A stretch of DNA of 33,322 nucleotides from Ferruginibacter sp. GTDB lineage: Bacteria > Bacteroidota > Bacteroidia > Chitinophagales > Chitinophagaceae. Position numbers and translations under genes: made by a program. Below the pieces are notes generated by a model. The model was given only the letters and a program-made list of their open reading frames with translations, was not told where the DNA came from and ran no database searches. Positions 17,817 to 26,486 of this stretch are shown here, one piece after another (within the stretch, counting starts at the first letter, position 1; every line of letters starts with the position of its first letter). The DNA lies in assembly GCA_030831945.1 (NCBI GenBank), contig JAURKC010000023.1, forward strand, positions 1 to 33,322. Direction: 5' to 3'.

Positions 17817-18851
17817 ATGCTAAGATTTATATCCATAGGAATAGTTTGTATTTTTTTTCTTGCTTCTTTCAGCATTTTCGAAAAAAAAACATACCCAGAT
17901 AAATTATCTGAGTGGAATTTTTTTAAGGGTAAGCTATCAGATCTAGTGCCCTCAAAAGACGTAGTGCCCTACTCATTAAATACACCTCTATTTACTGACT
18001 ATGCTGAAAAATCGCGCTTTGTTAGGTTACCCTCAGGGAAATCAGTTAATTACCAAAAAGAAGGTGTGCTTAATTTTCCAGAAGGTACTGCAATAGTCAA
18101 AACATTTTATTATTCTGCCGACTTTCGTAATCCAGGGATAAATAAAAATATCATTGAGACAAGAGTTTTAATCAAGGAACAAGAAGCATGGAAAGCACTC
18201 AGTTATGTTTGGAATGAAGATCAAACAGATGCAATCAGGGAAATAGCCGGTGATGAAAAGCAAGTTCAATTCATTGATCAAAAAGGAATTGCTCAAAAAG
18301 TAAGATATGTAATTCCTAATCAAAATCAATGCAAGGGCTGTCACAATTCGAATGACCAATTGATGCCGATTGGTCCTTCAGTATCACAATTAAATGGAAA
18401 TTTAAATTATCCAACTGGTATAGAAAATCAATTAAAATATTGGAATAAGCATGGTATGATACAAAATTTACCTTCCTTTGCTGCTATCCCTAAAACCGCT
18501 GTTTGGAATGATCCTCATTCAGGCGATTTAAATGCTAGAGCACGTGCCTATTTAGCTATCAACTGCGCCCATTGTCATCGCAGAGAAGGACCTGCTCAGA
18601 CATCTGGATTATATTTAACTGAATCTGAAACAGATATTACAGCTCTAGGCATCAATAAACCGCCTGTAGCAGCTGGCCAAGGTTCTGGAGGAAGATTAGT
18701 AGATATTCATGCGGGAGATGCCAATGCATCCATATTATGGTATCGAATGCAAACTAATAACCCGGGAGAAAGAATGCCAGAACTTGGAAGAAGTTTAGCT
18801 CATCAAGAAGGCATCGCTTTAATTAAAGAATGGATTAATAAAATGAAATAA
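17817..18851 (+). CDS. Exported diheme c-type cytochrome, SO_2930 family
   Basis: The 344-residue protein has a hydrophobic N-terminal segment (about 1-20) and two haem c attachment motifs, CKGCH at 172-176 and CAHCH at 250-254. M320 in ERMPELGR is a likely axial ligand for the second haem. The N-terminal 160 residues are the characteristic non-haem part of the TIGR03806 type (YSLNTPLFTDYAEKSRFVRLP). Only 3 bp separates it from the beta-helix gene, which argues for translational coupling. It should carry electrons in the periplasm. It is a plausible acceptor for an exported sugar oxidoreductase in this locus, but the donor cannot be identified from sequence. Confidence 0.88.
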   Translation: MLRFISIGIVCIFFLASFSIFEKKTYPDKLSEWNFFKGKLSDLVPSKDVVPYSLNTPLFTDYAEKSRFVRLPSGKSVNYQKEGVLNFPEGTAIVKTFYYSADFRNPGINKNIIETRVLIKEQEAWKALSYVWNEDQTDAIREIAGDEKQVQFIDQKGIAQKVRYVIPNQNQCKGCHNSNDQLMPIGPSVSQLNGNLNYPTGIENQLKYWNKHGMIQNLPSFAAIPKTAVWNDPHSGDLNARARAYLAINCAHCHRREGPAQTSGLYLTESETDITALGINKPPVAAGQGSGGRLVDIHAGDANASILWYRMQTNNPGERMPELGRSLAHQEGIALIKEWINKMK

Positions 18852-18876
18852 ATTCGAAAGATTAAAATAAACCAAA

Positions 18877-20256
18877 ATGAAAAAACACTACTTGCTATTA
18901 CTGATCCTATTTTTTAATGTATCCGTCTTTGCACAAAAAGAAAATTGGAGAAATTTATTTGATGGAAAAACATTAAACGGATGGAAAATATTAAATGGTA
19001 AAGCAAAGTATCAAGTGGTGAATGGTACCATCGTAGGAACGACTGTTAAAGGTGAAGCCAATTCTTTTCTTGCCACCACTGTTGATTATGGAGATTTTAT
19101 TTTGGAACTAGAATTAAAAGTGGGTAATATGAATTCTGGTATACAAATCAGAAGTTACTCCGATACCAGCAGCAAGGGAATGATTACTAAAGAGAAAATC
19201 ACTGATGGCAGAGTTAGAGGTTACCAAGTTGAAATTGATCCGTCAGACAGAGCTTGGTCTGGAGGTATTTATGATGAAGCAAGAAGAGGTTGGATGTATC
19301 AAACCGAAATGAACCCTGCTGCAAAAAGTGCATTTATCAAAAATGGTTGGAACAAATATCGTATTGAAGCGATTGGTTCTGTCATTAGAACTTGGGTGAA
19401 TGATATTCCAGTTACCTACTTAGTGGATGACATGAATTTAACTGGATTCATTGCCTTGCAAGTGCATGGCGTAAAAGACAGAGAAGACGGTCAGCAAGTA
19501 CAATGGAAAAATATTAGGATTCAAACAGGTGCTGCTATGAAACCTAGACCATTAGATAGTAAAACTCCAGTAGCCAACTATACGCTCAATACAATTTCAC
19601 CGCAAGAAAAAGCACAAGGATTTTCACTACTTTTTAATGGTAATAATTTAGAAGGATGGCGTACAGTAGGTCAAACAACTGCTCCAGAAAAAGGTTGGCA
19701 AGTTGATAATGGAATTTTACATATTCTACCACAAGAGGCTAACCAGACATCCAAATTTGGTGATATCGTTTCCGTCAATCAGTTTAAAGCTTTTGAATTA
19801 AACTTTGATTTCAAATTGACTGAAGGAGCTAATTCAGGAATTAAATATTTTGTTGCTGAATCGGGTACTTCAAGAGCAGGGCTAGGTTTAGAGTATCAAA
19901 TATTAGATGATGAGCGTCACCCAGATGCAAAATTAGGTACCGAAGGAAATAGAACCTTAAGTAGCTTATATGATTTAATTCCGGCTGATAAAATCGATGC
20001 TCGTTTTCAGCAAAAAATTGGCGAATGGAATCATGGTAAAATTATTGTGTATCCTAATAACCTTGTTCAACACTGGTTAAATGGATTTAAAGTCCTTGAA
20101 TATAAAAGAGGAGGTAATATTTATAAAGTCCTAGTAGCCCACAGTAAATTTGCAAAAAGTAAAAACTTTGGATTGGCTGAAAAAGGCCCCATCTTATTAC
20201 AAGACCATGGCGACGCAGTATTTTATAAGAATATTAAAATCAGAGAATTAAACTAA
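18877..20256 (+). CDS. Exported tandem DUF1080 protein (3-keto-disaccharide hydrolase family)
   Basis: The 459-residue protein has a signal peptide at 1-19 and two DUF1080 (PF06439) concanavalin-like domains. Domain 1 spans about 22-216 (FDGKTLNGWKI to VQWKNIRIQ) and domain 2 about 232-458 (FNGNNLEGWRT to VFYKNIKIREL). Both keep the NSGI strand motif and the closing NI-x-I strand. Family members from Bacteroides cleave 3-keto-glycosides, following oxidation by a Gfo/Idh/MocA-type dehydrogenase, and others are uncharacterised binders. The double arrangement suggests one catalytic and one binding copy, or two specificities (inference). It is the last gene of the beta-helix/cytochrome unit, 25 bp after the cytochrome, and a strong hairpin follows the stop. 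Confidence 0.87.
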   Translation: MKKHYLLLLILFFNVSVFAQKENWRNLFDGKTLNGWKILNGKAKYQVVNGTIVGTTVKGEANSFLATTVDYGDFILELELKVGNMNSGIQIRSYSDTSSKGMITKEKITDGRVRGYQVEIDPSDRAWSGGIYDEARRGWMYQTEMNPAAKSAFIKNGWNKYRIEAIGSVIRTWVNDIPVTYLVDDMNLTGFIALQVHGVKDREDGQQVQWKNIRIQTGAAMKPRPLDSKTPVANYTLNTISPQEKAQGFSLLFNGNNLEGWRTVGQTTAPEKGWQVDNGILHILPQEANQTSKFGDIVSVNQFKAFELNFDFKLTEGANSGIKYFVAESGTSRAGLGLEYQILDDERHPDAKLGTEGNRTLSSLYDLIPADKIDARFQQKIGEWNHGKIIVYPNNLVQHWLNGFKVLEYKRGGNIYKVLVAHSKFAKSKNFGLAEKGPILLQDHGDAVFYKNIKIRELN

Positions 20257-20271
20257 CTAATTTATATAATT

Positions 20272-20311
20272 AAATAGAAAAGGTTATCTAATTAGGTAAC
20301 CTTTTCTATTT
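20272..20311. terminator. Bidirectional terminator with perfect 15-bp stem
   Basis: AAATAGAAAAGGTTA (20272-20286) and TAACCTTTTCTATTT (20297-20311) are exact reverse complements around a 10-base loop. The hairpin lies between two converging genes. Its right arm overlaps the stop codon of the minus-strand gene by two bases. It should terminate both the DUF1080 transcript and the opposing one. Confidence 0.75.
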
Positions 20312-21887
20312 AATCAATGATTGCTTCAATCGTTTCTCCAGCTTTTATTTTAATATCAACGTAACTTATTTTCGCACCATTCAATAATTTTTTCTTCGCC
20401 TTCTTAGCTATTTCGTTTACCTGAATGATCGGATGATCTCCATAAAAGCGGACTTGCCAAGTAAAGTCGTTCTGACCAGATTGAAAAGTTAGAACAGATT
20501 TTTTGTTTGATGAATGATAGAGTGTAAATGAAGAATTTCCTATAGTTATATTTTTCACCTTTAAGTCTGGAACCGAAGCTGGCAAACGAGAAATGGTAGC
20601 TAGCTTAGCTTCAGGAGCATTCGGCTCAACACCCATCAAACCTTCCACTACATTACTTACCAACACAAAAGATATTTCAGGATAATTACCATCACCTTTG
20701 GTTTTACTTACTGGAAATTGTATGTCGATGTTATTGATAATATCTTCCATCCATTTCCAACCTTGGTTTATCCTATTGTTAATAAAGAAGGTTTCTGGCA
20801 AATAGGAACGAGCTTCTATGTTTGAAGGTTTTCCTCTTTTCGAACTAGCTGATTCATCTACAAAATCGATATAATTTTCAGTTCGTACAGAGGGAATACA
20901 TATTCCTTTCATCAGCATAAACCATGAATTCTCTTTGCCCCAATTAGTTAATGGTTCGCCTTTAATATTATAGCCCCGAACTAAGTTTTTACTATCTGCT
21001 TTAGCTGACCACTGAGAATTGAAATACTTTTTTAGTTCAACTGCTTTGGTATTGTATTGATGATATAATTTTTTATTCCCTCTTGCTTTTGCCATCATCG
21101 CAAATGCTTCAAATGCTTTATACTGGCAGGCAATCCCATCACCTGCTTCTACCAAAGGAATACTTCTTTCTTCATTGAAAGTAGCGGAACCTTTAAAGAT
21201 ATCACCCGAACCATCCCCTTCCGCTACCCCATTAGGAATACGCGTATCATGTAATTTTATAAAATCATCTACAATATGTAAATAATAATTCCACAGTGAT
21301 TCATCTTCGATATATTTTTTATCGCCTGTCCATAAGTAAAGTTGATAGGCTTTATCTACCAATTCAAAAGCAGCAGGAACTTCTCTAACAAAATCATTAT
21401 CACTGCGATGATCCAGTTTAAAAGAACTTCCGTCAAAATTTAAGGCCCATAAAGGAAACCACTTGCGTTCTAGAGTAGAAGTTTTTGCAAATTCACGCAG
21501 CATCGTAAAATTCTCCAACTGTAAATTCAATAAATGTCCTCCAGCAAATTGATGACAAATATCACGCGAGTAAAATGCGGTACGCGAATTATAACCACCC
21601 CAGTAAGAAGGAATATAAGCTACCTTACCGGAACCAACACCTCTCTCCCAACGATCGATAACGCCTGATTTACCAGTCTGCACATGGGATAATCCCATAC
21701 CCGCCGCCCAATTGAAAGCAGATTCAAGTTTTTTGTTAGTTGATTCAATTTGTATAACACTAGTATCGATGGAACTAGCATAAACCATCTTTTGTGAAAG
21801 GAATAGCAGAATAAAAAATAGAAATCTGCTTATATGTTTTTGTCTAACAAAATAATATCCACTTCTTTTACGCTTGTTGTATTTCAT
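20310..21887 (-). CDS. Exported (alpha/alpha)6-barrel glycosidase-like protein, family unassigned
   Basis: The 525-residue protein has a basic N-terminus and a hydrophobic core to about residue 38 (signal peptide or anchor). The body has the look of a six-hairpin glycosidase: YSRDICHQFAGGHLLNL (about 107-123), then DGSGDIFKGSATFNEERSIPLVEAGDGIACQYKAF with several carboxylates, WGKENSWFM, and a beta-sheet tail after about 430. Candidate catalytic acids are in the RDICHQ segment and around the EGDGSGD/EAGDG stretch, but I cannot place it in a CAZy family with confidence. It probably acts on an oligosaccharide outside the cytoplasm. It is transcribed toward the DUF1080 gene and separated from the next minus-strand gene by a REP-like cluster. 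Confidence 0.7.
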   Translation of the reverse strand: MKYNKRKRSGYYFVRQKHISRFLFFILLFLSQKMVYASSIDTSVIQIESTNKKLESAFNWAAGMGLSHVQTGKSGVIDRWERGVGSGKVAYIPSYWGGYNSRTAFYSRDICHQFAGGHLLNLQLENFTMLREFAKTSTLERKWFPLWALNFDGSSFKLDHRSDNDFVREVPAAFELVDKAYQLYLWTGDKKYIEDESLWNYYLHIVDDFIKLHDTRIPNGVAEGDGSGDIFKGSATFNEERSIPLVEAGDGIACQYKAFEAFAMMAKARGNKKLYHQYNTKAVELKKYFNSQWSAKADSKNLVRGYNIKGEPLTNWGKENSWFMLMKGICIPSVRTENYIDFVDESASSKRGKPSNIEARSYLPETFFINNRINQGWKWMEDIINNIDIQFPVSKTKGDGNYPEISFVLVSNVVEGLMGVEPNAPEAKLATISRLPASVPDLKVKNITIGNSSFTLYHSSNKKSVLTFQSGQNDFTWQVRFYGDHPIIQVNEIAKKAKKKLLNGAKISYVDIKIKAGETIEAIID

Positions 21888-21921
21888 CTAAATGAATTTT
21901 TATACTGCTGGTATTTTACAG

Positions 21922-21998
21922 AAACCGTTGAAACGGTTTTGTCGTTTTATTTTTATAGCCCACAGTTAAAACTGTGGGCTGTGGTTAAAACCGAGGGC
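21922..21998. repeat. REP-like palindrome cluster (three adjacent inverted repeats)
   Basis: Palindrome 1 is AAACCGTT/AACGGTTT (21922-21939, 2-base loop). Palindrome 2 is AGCCCACAGTT/AACTGTGGGCT (21957-21980, 2-base loop). Palindrome 3 is GGTT/AACC (21983-21992) inside a GTGGTTAAAACCGAGGGC half-element. All share an AAC-rich core and the second is strikingly GC-rich for this AT-rich region. The pattern resembles the intergenic REP elements mobilised by RAYT transposases in Bacteroidota. No transposase is present in the window. It sits between two genes of the same strand. Confidence 0.65.
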
Positions 21999-22044
21999 AA
22001 TGAAAATAAAATAAGATCGGTTGAATGGATTTATCCATTTCCTT

Positions 22045-22809
22045 CTATCGATCGTTCACTTTATTAATGAATTGAACGCCTTTCATTTGGCTCATTACCT
22101 GAACATACAATCCGTGGTGATTAACTCCCGACAAAGCGATGATTCTTTTTCCTGGATTATTCAAGATGACTTCTTTAACGTTATCTGCTAACTTTTGATC
22201 TCTGAAAGCAGAAGATATTTGAAATTGAGCATAAGCAGGCTTTAGCGCCCTTAAAGAATCCATTTTTTCAGCCATCAAATTGGAATAGGAATCAAAGGGA
22301 CCATCGATTAATTCTTGCGCACTAGCAGTAGCGATTAATGCGAGTCTCTTTTTTTCCAATTCTGCAAAGCCTGATCCTTTGTAAGCAGCAACAAAAACTG
22401 GATCTCTATTTAACGCGCGGTTGATCAAACCAGCCTTTCCATTAGCAGTAGTAGTATCTTTTCGATAATTCATCGGCAGCGTTTTTCCTACCATATCAAT
22501 TCCTTGGAAATCTATTCCTACTTTGGGGATATTAGGAAATTTATTTTTAACCAAGATCATATCAGGCCTGTAAAAAGTATACAAATAAAGAGAATCTGTT
22601 TGGGACATATCTTCTGGTCTAATTTCAATAGCAATTAAATCAGGCTTGAAATTTTTAATAATATTCAACATTTTTTGATACGTATAATTTGCATTGGTAT
22701 CATGGGCATTATGAATAGTAGGCAACAACATTACTTGAGTTTTCTGAGCAAAAACTAGGCTAACAGAAAAGAACAGGAATAAGGCCGTTAATTGAAAGTA
22801 TTTTTTCAT
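22045..22809 (-). CDS. Exported TraB/TIKI-like protein (DUF5694-type, putative metal-dependent hydrolase)
   Basis: The 254-residue protein has a signal peptide at 1-21. It shows the short motifs of the TraB/PrgY/GumN/TIKI-ChaN superfamily: LLPTIHNAHD near residue 28-37 (H33), PDLIAIEIRPED with E62, and SGVNHHGLY near the C-terminus. TIKI-type members are metal-dependent proteases and ChaN-type members bind haem. Which activity applies here cannot be told from sequence. The gene stands alone between a terminator and the REP-like cluster, with no evident operon partner. Confidence 0.65.
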   Translation of the reverse strand: MKKYFQLTALFLFFSVSLVFAQKTQVMLLPTIHNAHDTNANYTYQKMLNIIKNFKPDLIAIEIRPEDMSQTDSLYLYTFYRPDMILVKNKFPNIPKVGIDFQGIDMVGKTLPMNYRKDTTTANGKAGLINRALNRDPVFVAAYKGSGFAELEKKRLALIATASAQELIDGPFDSYSNLMAEKMDSLRALKPAYAQFQISSAFRDQKLADNVKEVILNNPGKRIIALSGVNHHGLYVQVMSQMKGVQFINKVNDR

Positions 22810-22967
22810 AAGCTAATTTTAAAAAAGTTTGACTATCGGTAAAAAATTGAGGTATTAATTATTAAATAATTCTTGATTTAAAGATATGTTTTTATTTTTA
22901 GTTTACCTCTGGTATAGATTTCTCTCTAAAAACTAGCAGGAATTTTAATAGCCTGTGGATAGCTAAT

Positions 22968-22996
22968 AAAAAAAATCCCCCGGTAAATACCGAGGG
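22968..22996 (-). terminator. Rho-independent terminator of the beta-propeller gene
   Basis: Read on the minus strand, CCCTCGGTA (22996-22988) pairs with TACCGGGGG (22985-22977) around a 2-base loop, allowing one G-U pair. A-TTTTTTTT follows. It begins about 24 bp after the stop codon of the beta-propeller gene. Confidence 0.8.
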
Positions 22997-23019
22997 ATAA
23001 AATAGTAAAATCTGTTCAA

Positions 23020-24243
23020 TTATTTATTATAGGTTATTTTGAAGATAGCTCCTTTTAAATCGTCAGCTACATATAAAGCGCCATCAGGTCCCTGAGCTAA
23101 GCCCATTGGACGGTACTGTGCTGGTCCAGCCCATGGTGTAAAGTTCTCCGCAAAAATTTCCCAATCGCCTGAAGGTTTTCCCTTTTCAAATGGAACGAAA
23201 GCAACCATATACGCTTTTTTAAGTTCAGCTGATCTGCCATGTAATACTATGAATGCCCCATTTTTATATCTAGCAGGAAACATATTTCCTGTATAAAATA
23301 AAAGGTCATTAGGTGCTAAGTGAGCAGGTAAAGCAATTGCTGGCTTAATGAATTTAGCATCGCCTTCCGTTTTACCATCTCCACCATACTCTGGAGCTTG
23401 CATCACCTTTTTTTGAAAATGATCATAATAAGTAAAAGGCCAACCTGCATCAGATCCTTTTTTTAATTCATAAACAGTTTCAGATGGAATCTCCGTGTCT
23501 TGTTTAGCTGTATACATTCCAGGAAATTTATCCGAAAACGCTCCTCGTCCATGATGGGTTGCAAATAAAGATTTTGAAGCGCTGTTCCAATCAATACCAA
23601 CAGAATTTTTAAGTCCGGTTGCATAACGTAAACCATCTTTAAATGACTGATTAGTTTTATTTGCTTTAAACATCCATATTCCAGCAGCTGAATCAAGAAT
23701 AGGACAACCAGGAATTCCTTTTCCAGTAGTTCCCTCGCGACAAGCATCAGAATAAGAACCGATAGTTACATACAAATTATTATTATTATCCAAAGTAATT
23801 GACTTAGAGTTATCACGCTTCTTATCCATTAATCCATCTACAATTAATTCTGGATTTTCAGTATCGATTACTTCACCCGCTTTGTTTAATGGATATCTGA
23901 ATACCCCGGTATTAGAAGATGAATAAAGATATTTACCCTTAATCGTAATGCCCGTTCCTGGAAAATTACCAAAAGCAGTTTTAGCATCCATCACACCATC
24001 TTTGTCTTGATCCGTTAAATACAATGTTCCTTTACCGTCTTTCAATGCATTTAATCTCACATAGATGCCTCCTGAACTATTTACATCAATATGCCTAACC
24101 TTTCCTAAAGAGTCCGCTACTTTGGTAATAGTAAAACCAGCAGGTACAGTGATAGCTGGTGCAAAAAATTGAGCAACTGGTAAGGTGGTAAATCCAACTG
24201 CAAATAACAGAAGAAAGGCTCCACCAAGGATTTTTTTATTCAT
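23020..24243 (-). CDS. Exported glucose/sorbosone dehydrogenase-like beta-propeller protein
   Basis: The 407-residue protein has a signal peptide at about 1-25 and a six-bladed beta-propeller pattern: SKSITLDNNNNLYVTIGS, LKNSVGIDWNSASKSLFATHHGRG, KGSDAGWPFTYYD and RPMGLAQGPDGALYVADD. These match soluble PQQ-dependent glucose/sorbosone dehydrogenase relatives. A DQDKDGVMD loop near residue 79 looks calcium-binding. If PQQ-dependent, it would oxidise a sugar and feed electrons to a cytochrome. Many members are of unproven cofactor use, and no pqq genes are in the window. It is monocistronic with a clear terminator and is divergent from the EEP operon. Confidence 0.82.
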   Translation of the reverse strand: MNKKILGGAFLLLFAVGFTTLPVAQFFAPAITVPAGFTITKVADSLGKVRHIDVNSSGGIYVRLNALKDGKGTLYLTDQDKDGVMDAKTAFGNFPGTGITIKGKYLYSSSNTGVFRYPLNKAGEVIDTENPELIVDGLMDKKRDNSKSITLDNNNNLYVTIGSYSDACREGTTGKGIPGCPILDSAAGIWMFKANKTNQSFKDGLRYATGLKNSVGIDWNSASKSLFATHHGRGAFSDKFPGMYTAKQDTEIPSETVYELKKGSDAGWPFTYYDHFQKKVMQAPEYGGDGKTEGDAKFIKPAIALPAHLAPNDLLFYTGNMFPARYKNGAFIVLHGRSAELKKAYMVAFVPFEKGKPSGDWEIFAENFTPWAGPAQYRPMGLAQGPDGALYVADDLKGAIFKITYNK

Positions 24244-24591
24244 GGATTTTTTAATTTAAGCTATCGTTATTGAATTAAATTTATTTTTCGAATCATCTTT
24301 ATTATAAAAATGACTGATGCCGAAGATATCAAAAATTGTTATCTTTTAAAAATTATGCTAGAAAGTTTTCAAAAAAGGTAAAACCCTTAAAATGTAGTGA
24401 TATAAATACTTATCAACATCATTTTTGATCTGCAACGGTACTGTCCGTATAGTTTAGAGTCAATAATCGATGAATTACTAACTTATTAAACATATTTACC
24501 ATCTGTAGATTAATCGGAATTACTTCTGTGTATATAAATTTACTAGCTTTAAACATTCTGCATAATTAAACATCCCAAAATTGCTATTCAC
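24244..24591. other. Divergent intergenic region, no gene seen
   Basis: These 348 bp separate the beta-propeller gene (minus) from the EEP operon (plus) and must hold both promoters. No reading frame with coding character was seen. Weak matches to the -7 consensus on the plus strand are CATTTTTG near 24420-24427 and TAAATTTA at 24535-24542, each with one mismatch and no good -33 TTG. No tRNA, riboswitch or long inverted repeat was recognised. Confidence 0.5.
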
Positions 24592-25428
24592 ATGAAACTC
24601 AAATTTTCTCTTCTTCTAATTTTAATTATTACAATCAAGTTTTCAATCAGTGCTCAAACACTCACAGTGGCCACCTATAATTTACGTTATGACAATCGAG
24701 GAGATTCTGGAAATTTATGGGTTAACCGAGCACCTATTCAGTCCAATCTGATACGTTTCCACGACTTTGACGTGGTAGGAATTCAAGAAGGTTTAATTAA
24801 TCAATTGGAAGATCTTAGCAAATCACTTCCACAATATACTCGATATGGTATTGGTCGTGATGATGGAAAGGCTGCTGGTGAACATTCTGCTATTTATTAT
24901 AAGAAAGATAAATTCAAGTTGCTAAAGCGGGGTGATTTTTGGTTATCACAAACCCCCGATCAACCCGGTAAGGGATGGGATGCCACTTGCTGTAATCGAA
25001 TTTGCTCTTGGGTTCAGTTGCAGGATATTGCCAGTAAGAAAATATTTTACTTTTTCAATGTACACTTCGATCATCAAGGAGTAATTGCAAGAATAGAAAG
25101 TGCTAAACTAATGATCGAAAAAATTAAAACCATTGCAGGAAATACTCCTGCAGTATTTACAGGCGATCTCAATGGAGGCCGAAATAGTGATTGTTATAAA
25201 TACATTGCCAACGCTGGTGTAATAAAAGATAGCTATGATTTAGCAGGATTTACTTACGAAAATAATGGATCATTCAATAGTTTCAGAACTCCAAGAGGTA
25301 TGGAAGTAATTGACCACATTTTTGTGACTAAACAATTTACTGTAAAAAAATGGGGTATTTTAACTGATACTTATTTTGGTAAATATCCTTCAGACCATTT
25401 CCCTGTGATGGCTGTTGTAAGTTTTTAA
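24592..25428 (+). CDS. Exported endonuclease/exonuclease/phosphatase (EEP)-family phosphodiesterase
   Basis: The 278-residue protein has a signal peptide at 1-21 and the complete EEP active site: N30 (ATYNLRYDN), E66 (GIQEG), H158/D160 (NVHFD), D192/N194 (TGDLNG), D241/H242 (VIDHIF) and D268/H269 (PSDHFP). The superfamily cleaves phosphodiesters or phosphomonoesters in nucleic acids, inositol phosphates or sphingomyelin using a divalent metal. Export and the company of glycosidase and ceramidase genes favour a non-nucleic-acid target (inference). It is the first gene of a tight five-gene unit. Confidence 0.9.
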   Translation: MKLKFSLLLILIITIKFSISAQTLTVATYNLRYDNRGDSGNLWVNRAPIQSNLIRFHDFDVVGIQEGLINQLEDLSKSLPQYTRYGIGRDDGKAAGEHSAIYYKKDKFKLLKRGDFWLSQTPDQPGKGWDATCCNRICSWVQLQDIASKKIFYFFNVHFDHQGVIARIESAKLMIEKIKTIAGNTPAVFTGDLNGGRNSDCYKYIANAGVIKDSYDLAGFTYENNGSFNSFRTPRGMEVIDHIFVTKQFTVKKWGILTDTYFGKYPSDHFPVMAVVSF

Positions 25429-25448
25429 AAAATACCGGATAAATAAAA

Positions 25449-26420
25449 ATGGAGCATTGTAGCAATCAATACTGGATGAAAAAAGGAATGCAGATTTTCT
25501 TTATCTTGTTTACTGGTTTATTCCTAAAAGTATATGGTCAAACTTCGATAACAAAGTTAAAAGATACGATTGCAGTCATCGACAATGGAGTACTTACCCT
25601 AAAACTAGATCTTACAAGAGGTGGCGCTATCTCCTATCTTTCTTTATCTACGTCAAAAAGAAATATCGTCAATATTTCAGATGAAGGAAGATACATTCAG
25701 CAATCTTATTATGCAGGAAAAGGTTTAAATAGACAAGCGGAGGGTCAGTCTAAACAATGGTCACCATGGCCATGGAATCCAATTCAAGTAGGTGACTACA
25801 ATCGACACCGTGCAAAAATTCTTGATTTCAAAAAAAATGGCAATCAATTATATGTTAAATGTACTCCTATGCTTTGGGATATGGATAATCAACCCGCAGA
25901 AGCAGAAATAGAACAATGGACTACCCTAGAAGGATCGACCCTAAAAGTACATAATAAGTTAACCTGTCATCGTACCGATAAAATATATGTCGATAGCATT
26001 CTTTGCGATCAAGAGTTGCCAGCAGTTTATCCGATATCCGCATTAAAAAATCTATTTACCTATTCGGGTAAAATTCCTTTTACCAATGATCAATTAGAAA
26101 ATCCTACCGTAATCAATTTGTCAAGTGGTTTCTGGGGTATTTATCCAAGCGTATCAGAACACTGGATGGCTTTTGTAGATGATAATCACTGGGGAATGGG
26201 TATTTACAATGCCAATTGTGAAAGATTTCTTGCTGGATTAGCAGGTAAAATAAATGGAGAATCATCTAGCTCTTCTACATCTTATATTGCTCCAACTAAA
26301 AAAGCAATGCTAACAAAAAATTGTATTTACGAATATGATTATACTGTGATTATTGGAAACCTAGATGAAATTAGAAGTACAGTTTATAAATTACATTTAG
26401 CAAATCTTGAAAAAAAATAA
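25449..26420 (+). CDS. Exported protein of unassigned family, possible mutarotase-like beta-sandwich
   Basis: The protein has 323 residues from this ATG. An internal ATG at 25476 (M10, MKKGMQIFFILF) would give a more normal signal peptide, so the true start may be there. After cleavage near YGQ the chain is beta-rich, with a DNGVLTLKLDLTRGGAISYLSLS opening that resembles the first strands of galactose-mutarotase-like sugar-binding folds. It then has GRYIQQSYYAG and an aromatic PWPWNPIQVGDYNRH loop suited to stacking on sugars. I do not recognise a named family. It lies 20 bp after the EEP gene and 66 bp before the GH2 gene, so it probably works on the same substrate. Confidence 0.75.
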   Translation: MEHCSNQYWMKKGMQIFFILFTGLFLKVYGQTSITKLKDTIAVIDNGVLTLKLDLTRGGAISYLSLSTSKRNIVNISDEGRYIQQSYYAGKGLNRQAEGQSKQWSPWPWNPIQVGDYNRHRAKILDFKKNGNQLYVKCTPMLWDMDNQPAEAEIEQWTTLEGSTLKVHNKLTCHRTDKIYVDSILCDQELPAVYPISALKNLFTYSGKIPFTNDQLENPTVINLSSGFWGIYPSVSEHWMAFVDDNHWGMGIYNANCERFLAGLAGKINGESSSSSTSYIAPTKKAMLTKNCIYEYDYTVIIGNLDEIRSTVYKLHLANLEKK

Positions 26421-26486
26421 GCACTCTATAATTTTAATCAATATCCAACTTAAAATATTTAACGCATACCATATAGTTTTATTCAA

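Noticed and set aside
24420..24427. CATTTTTG as the -7 element of the EEP operon
   Set aside because: It has one mismatch to the consensus, no -33 TTG at a suitable distance, and would need a leader of over 150 nt.
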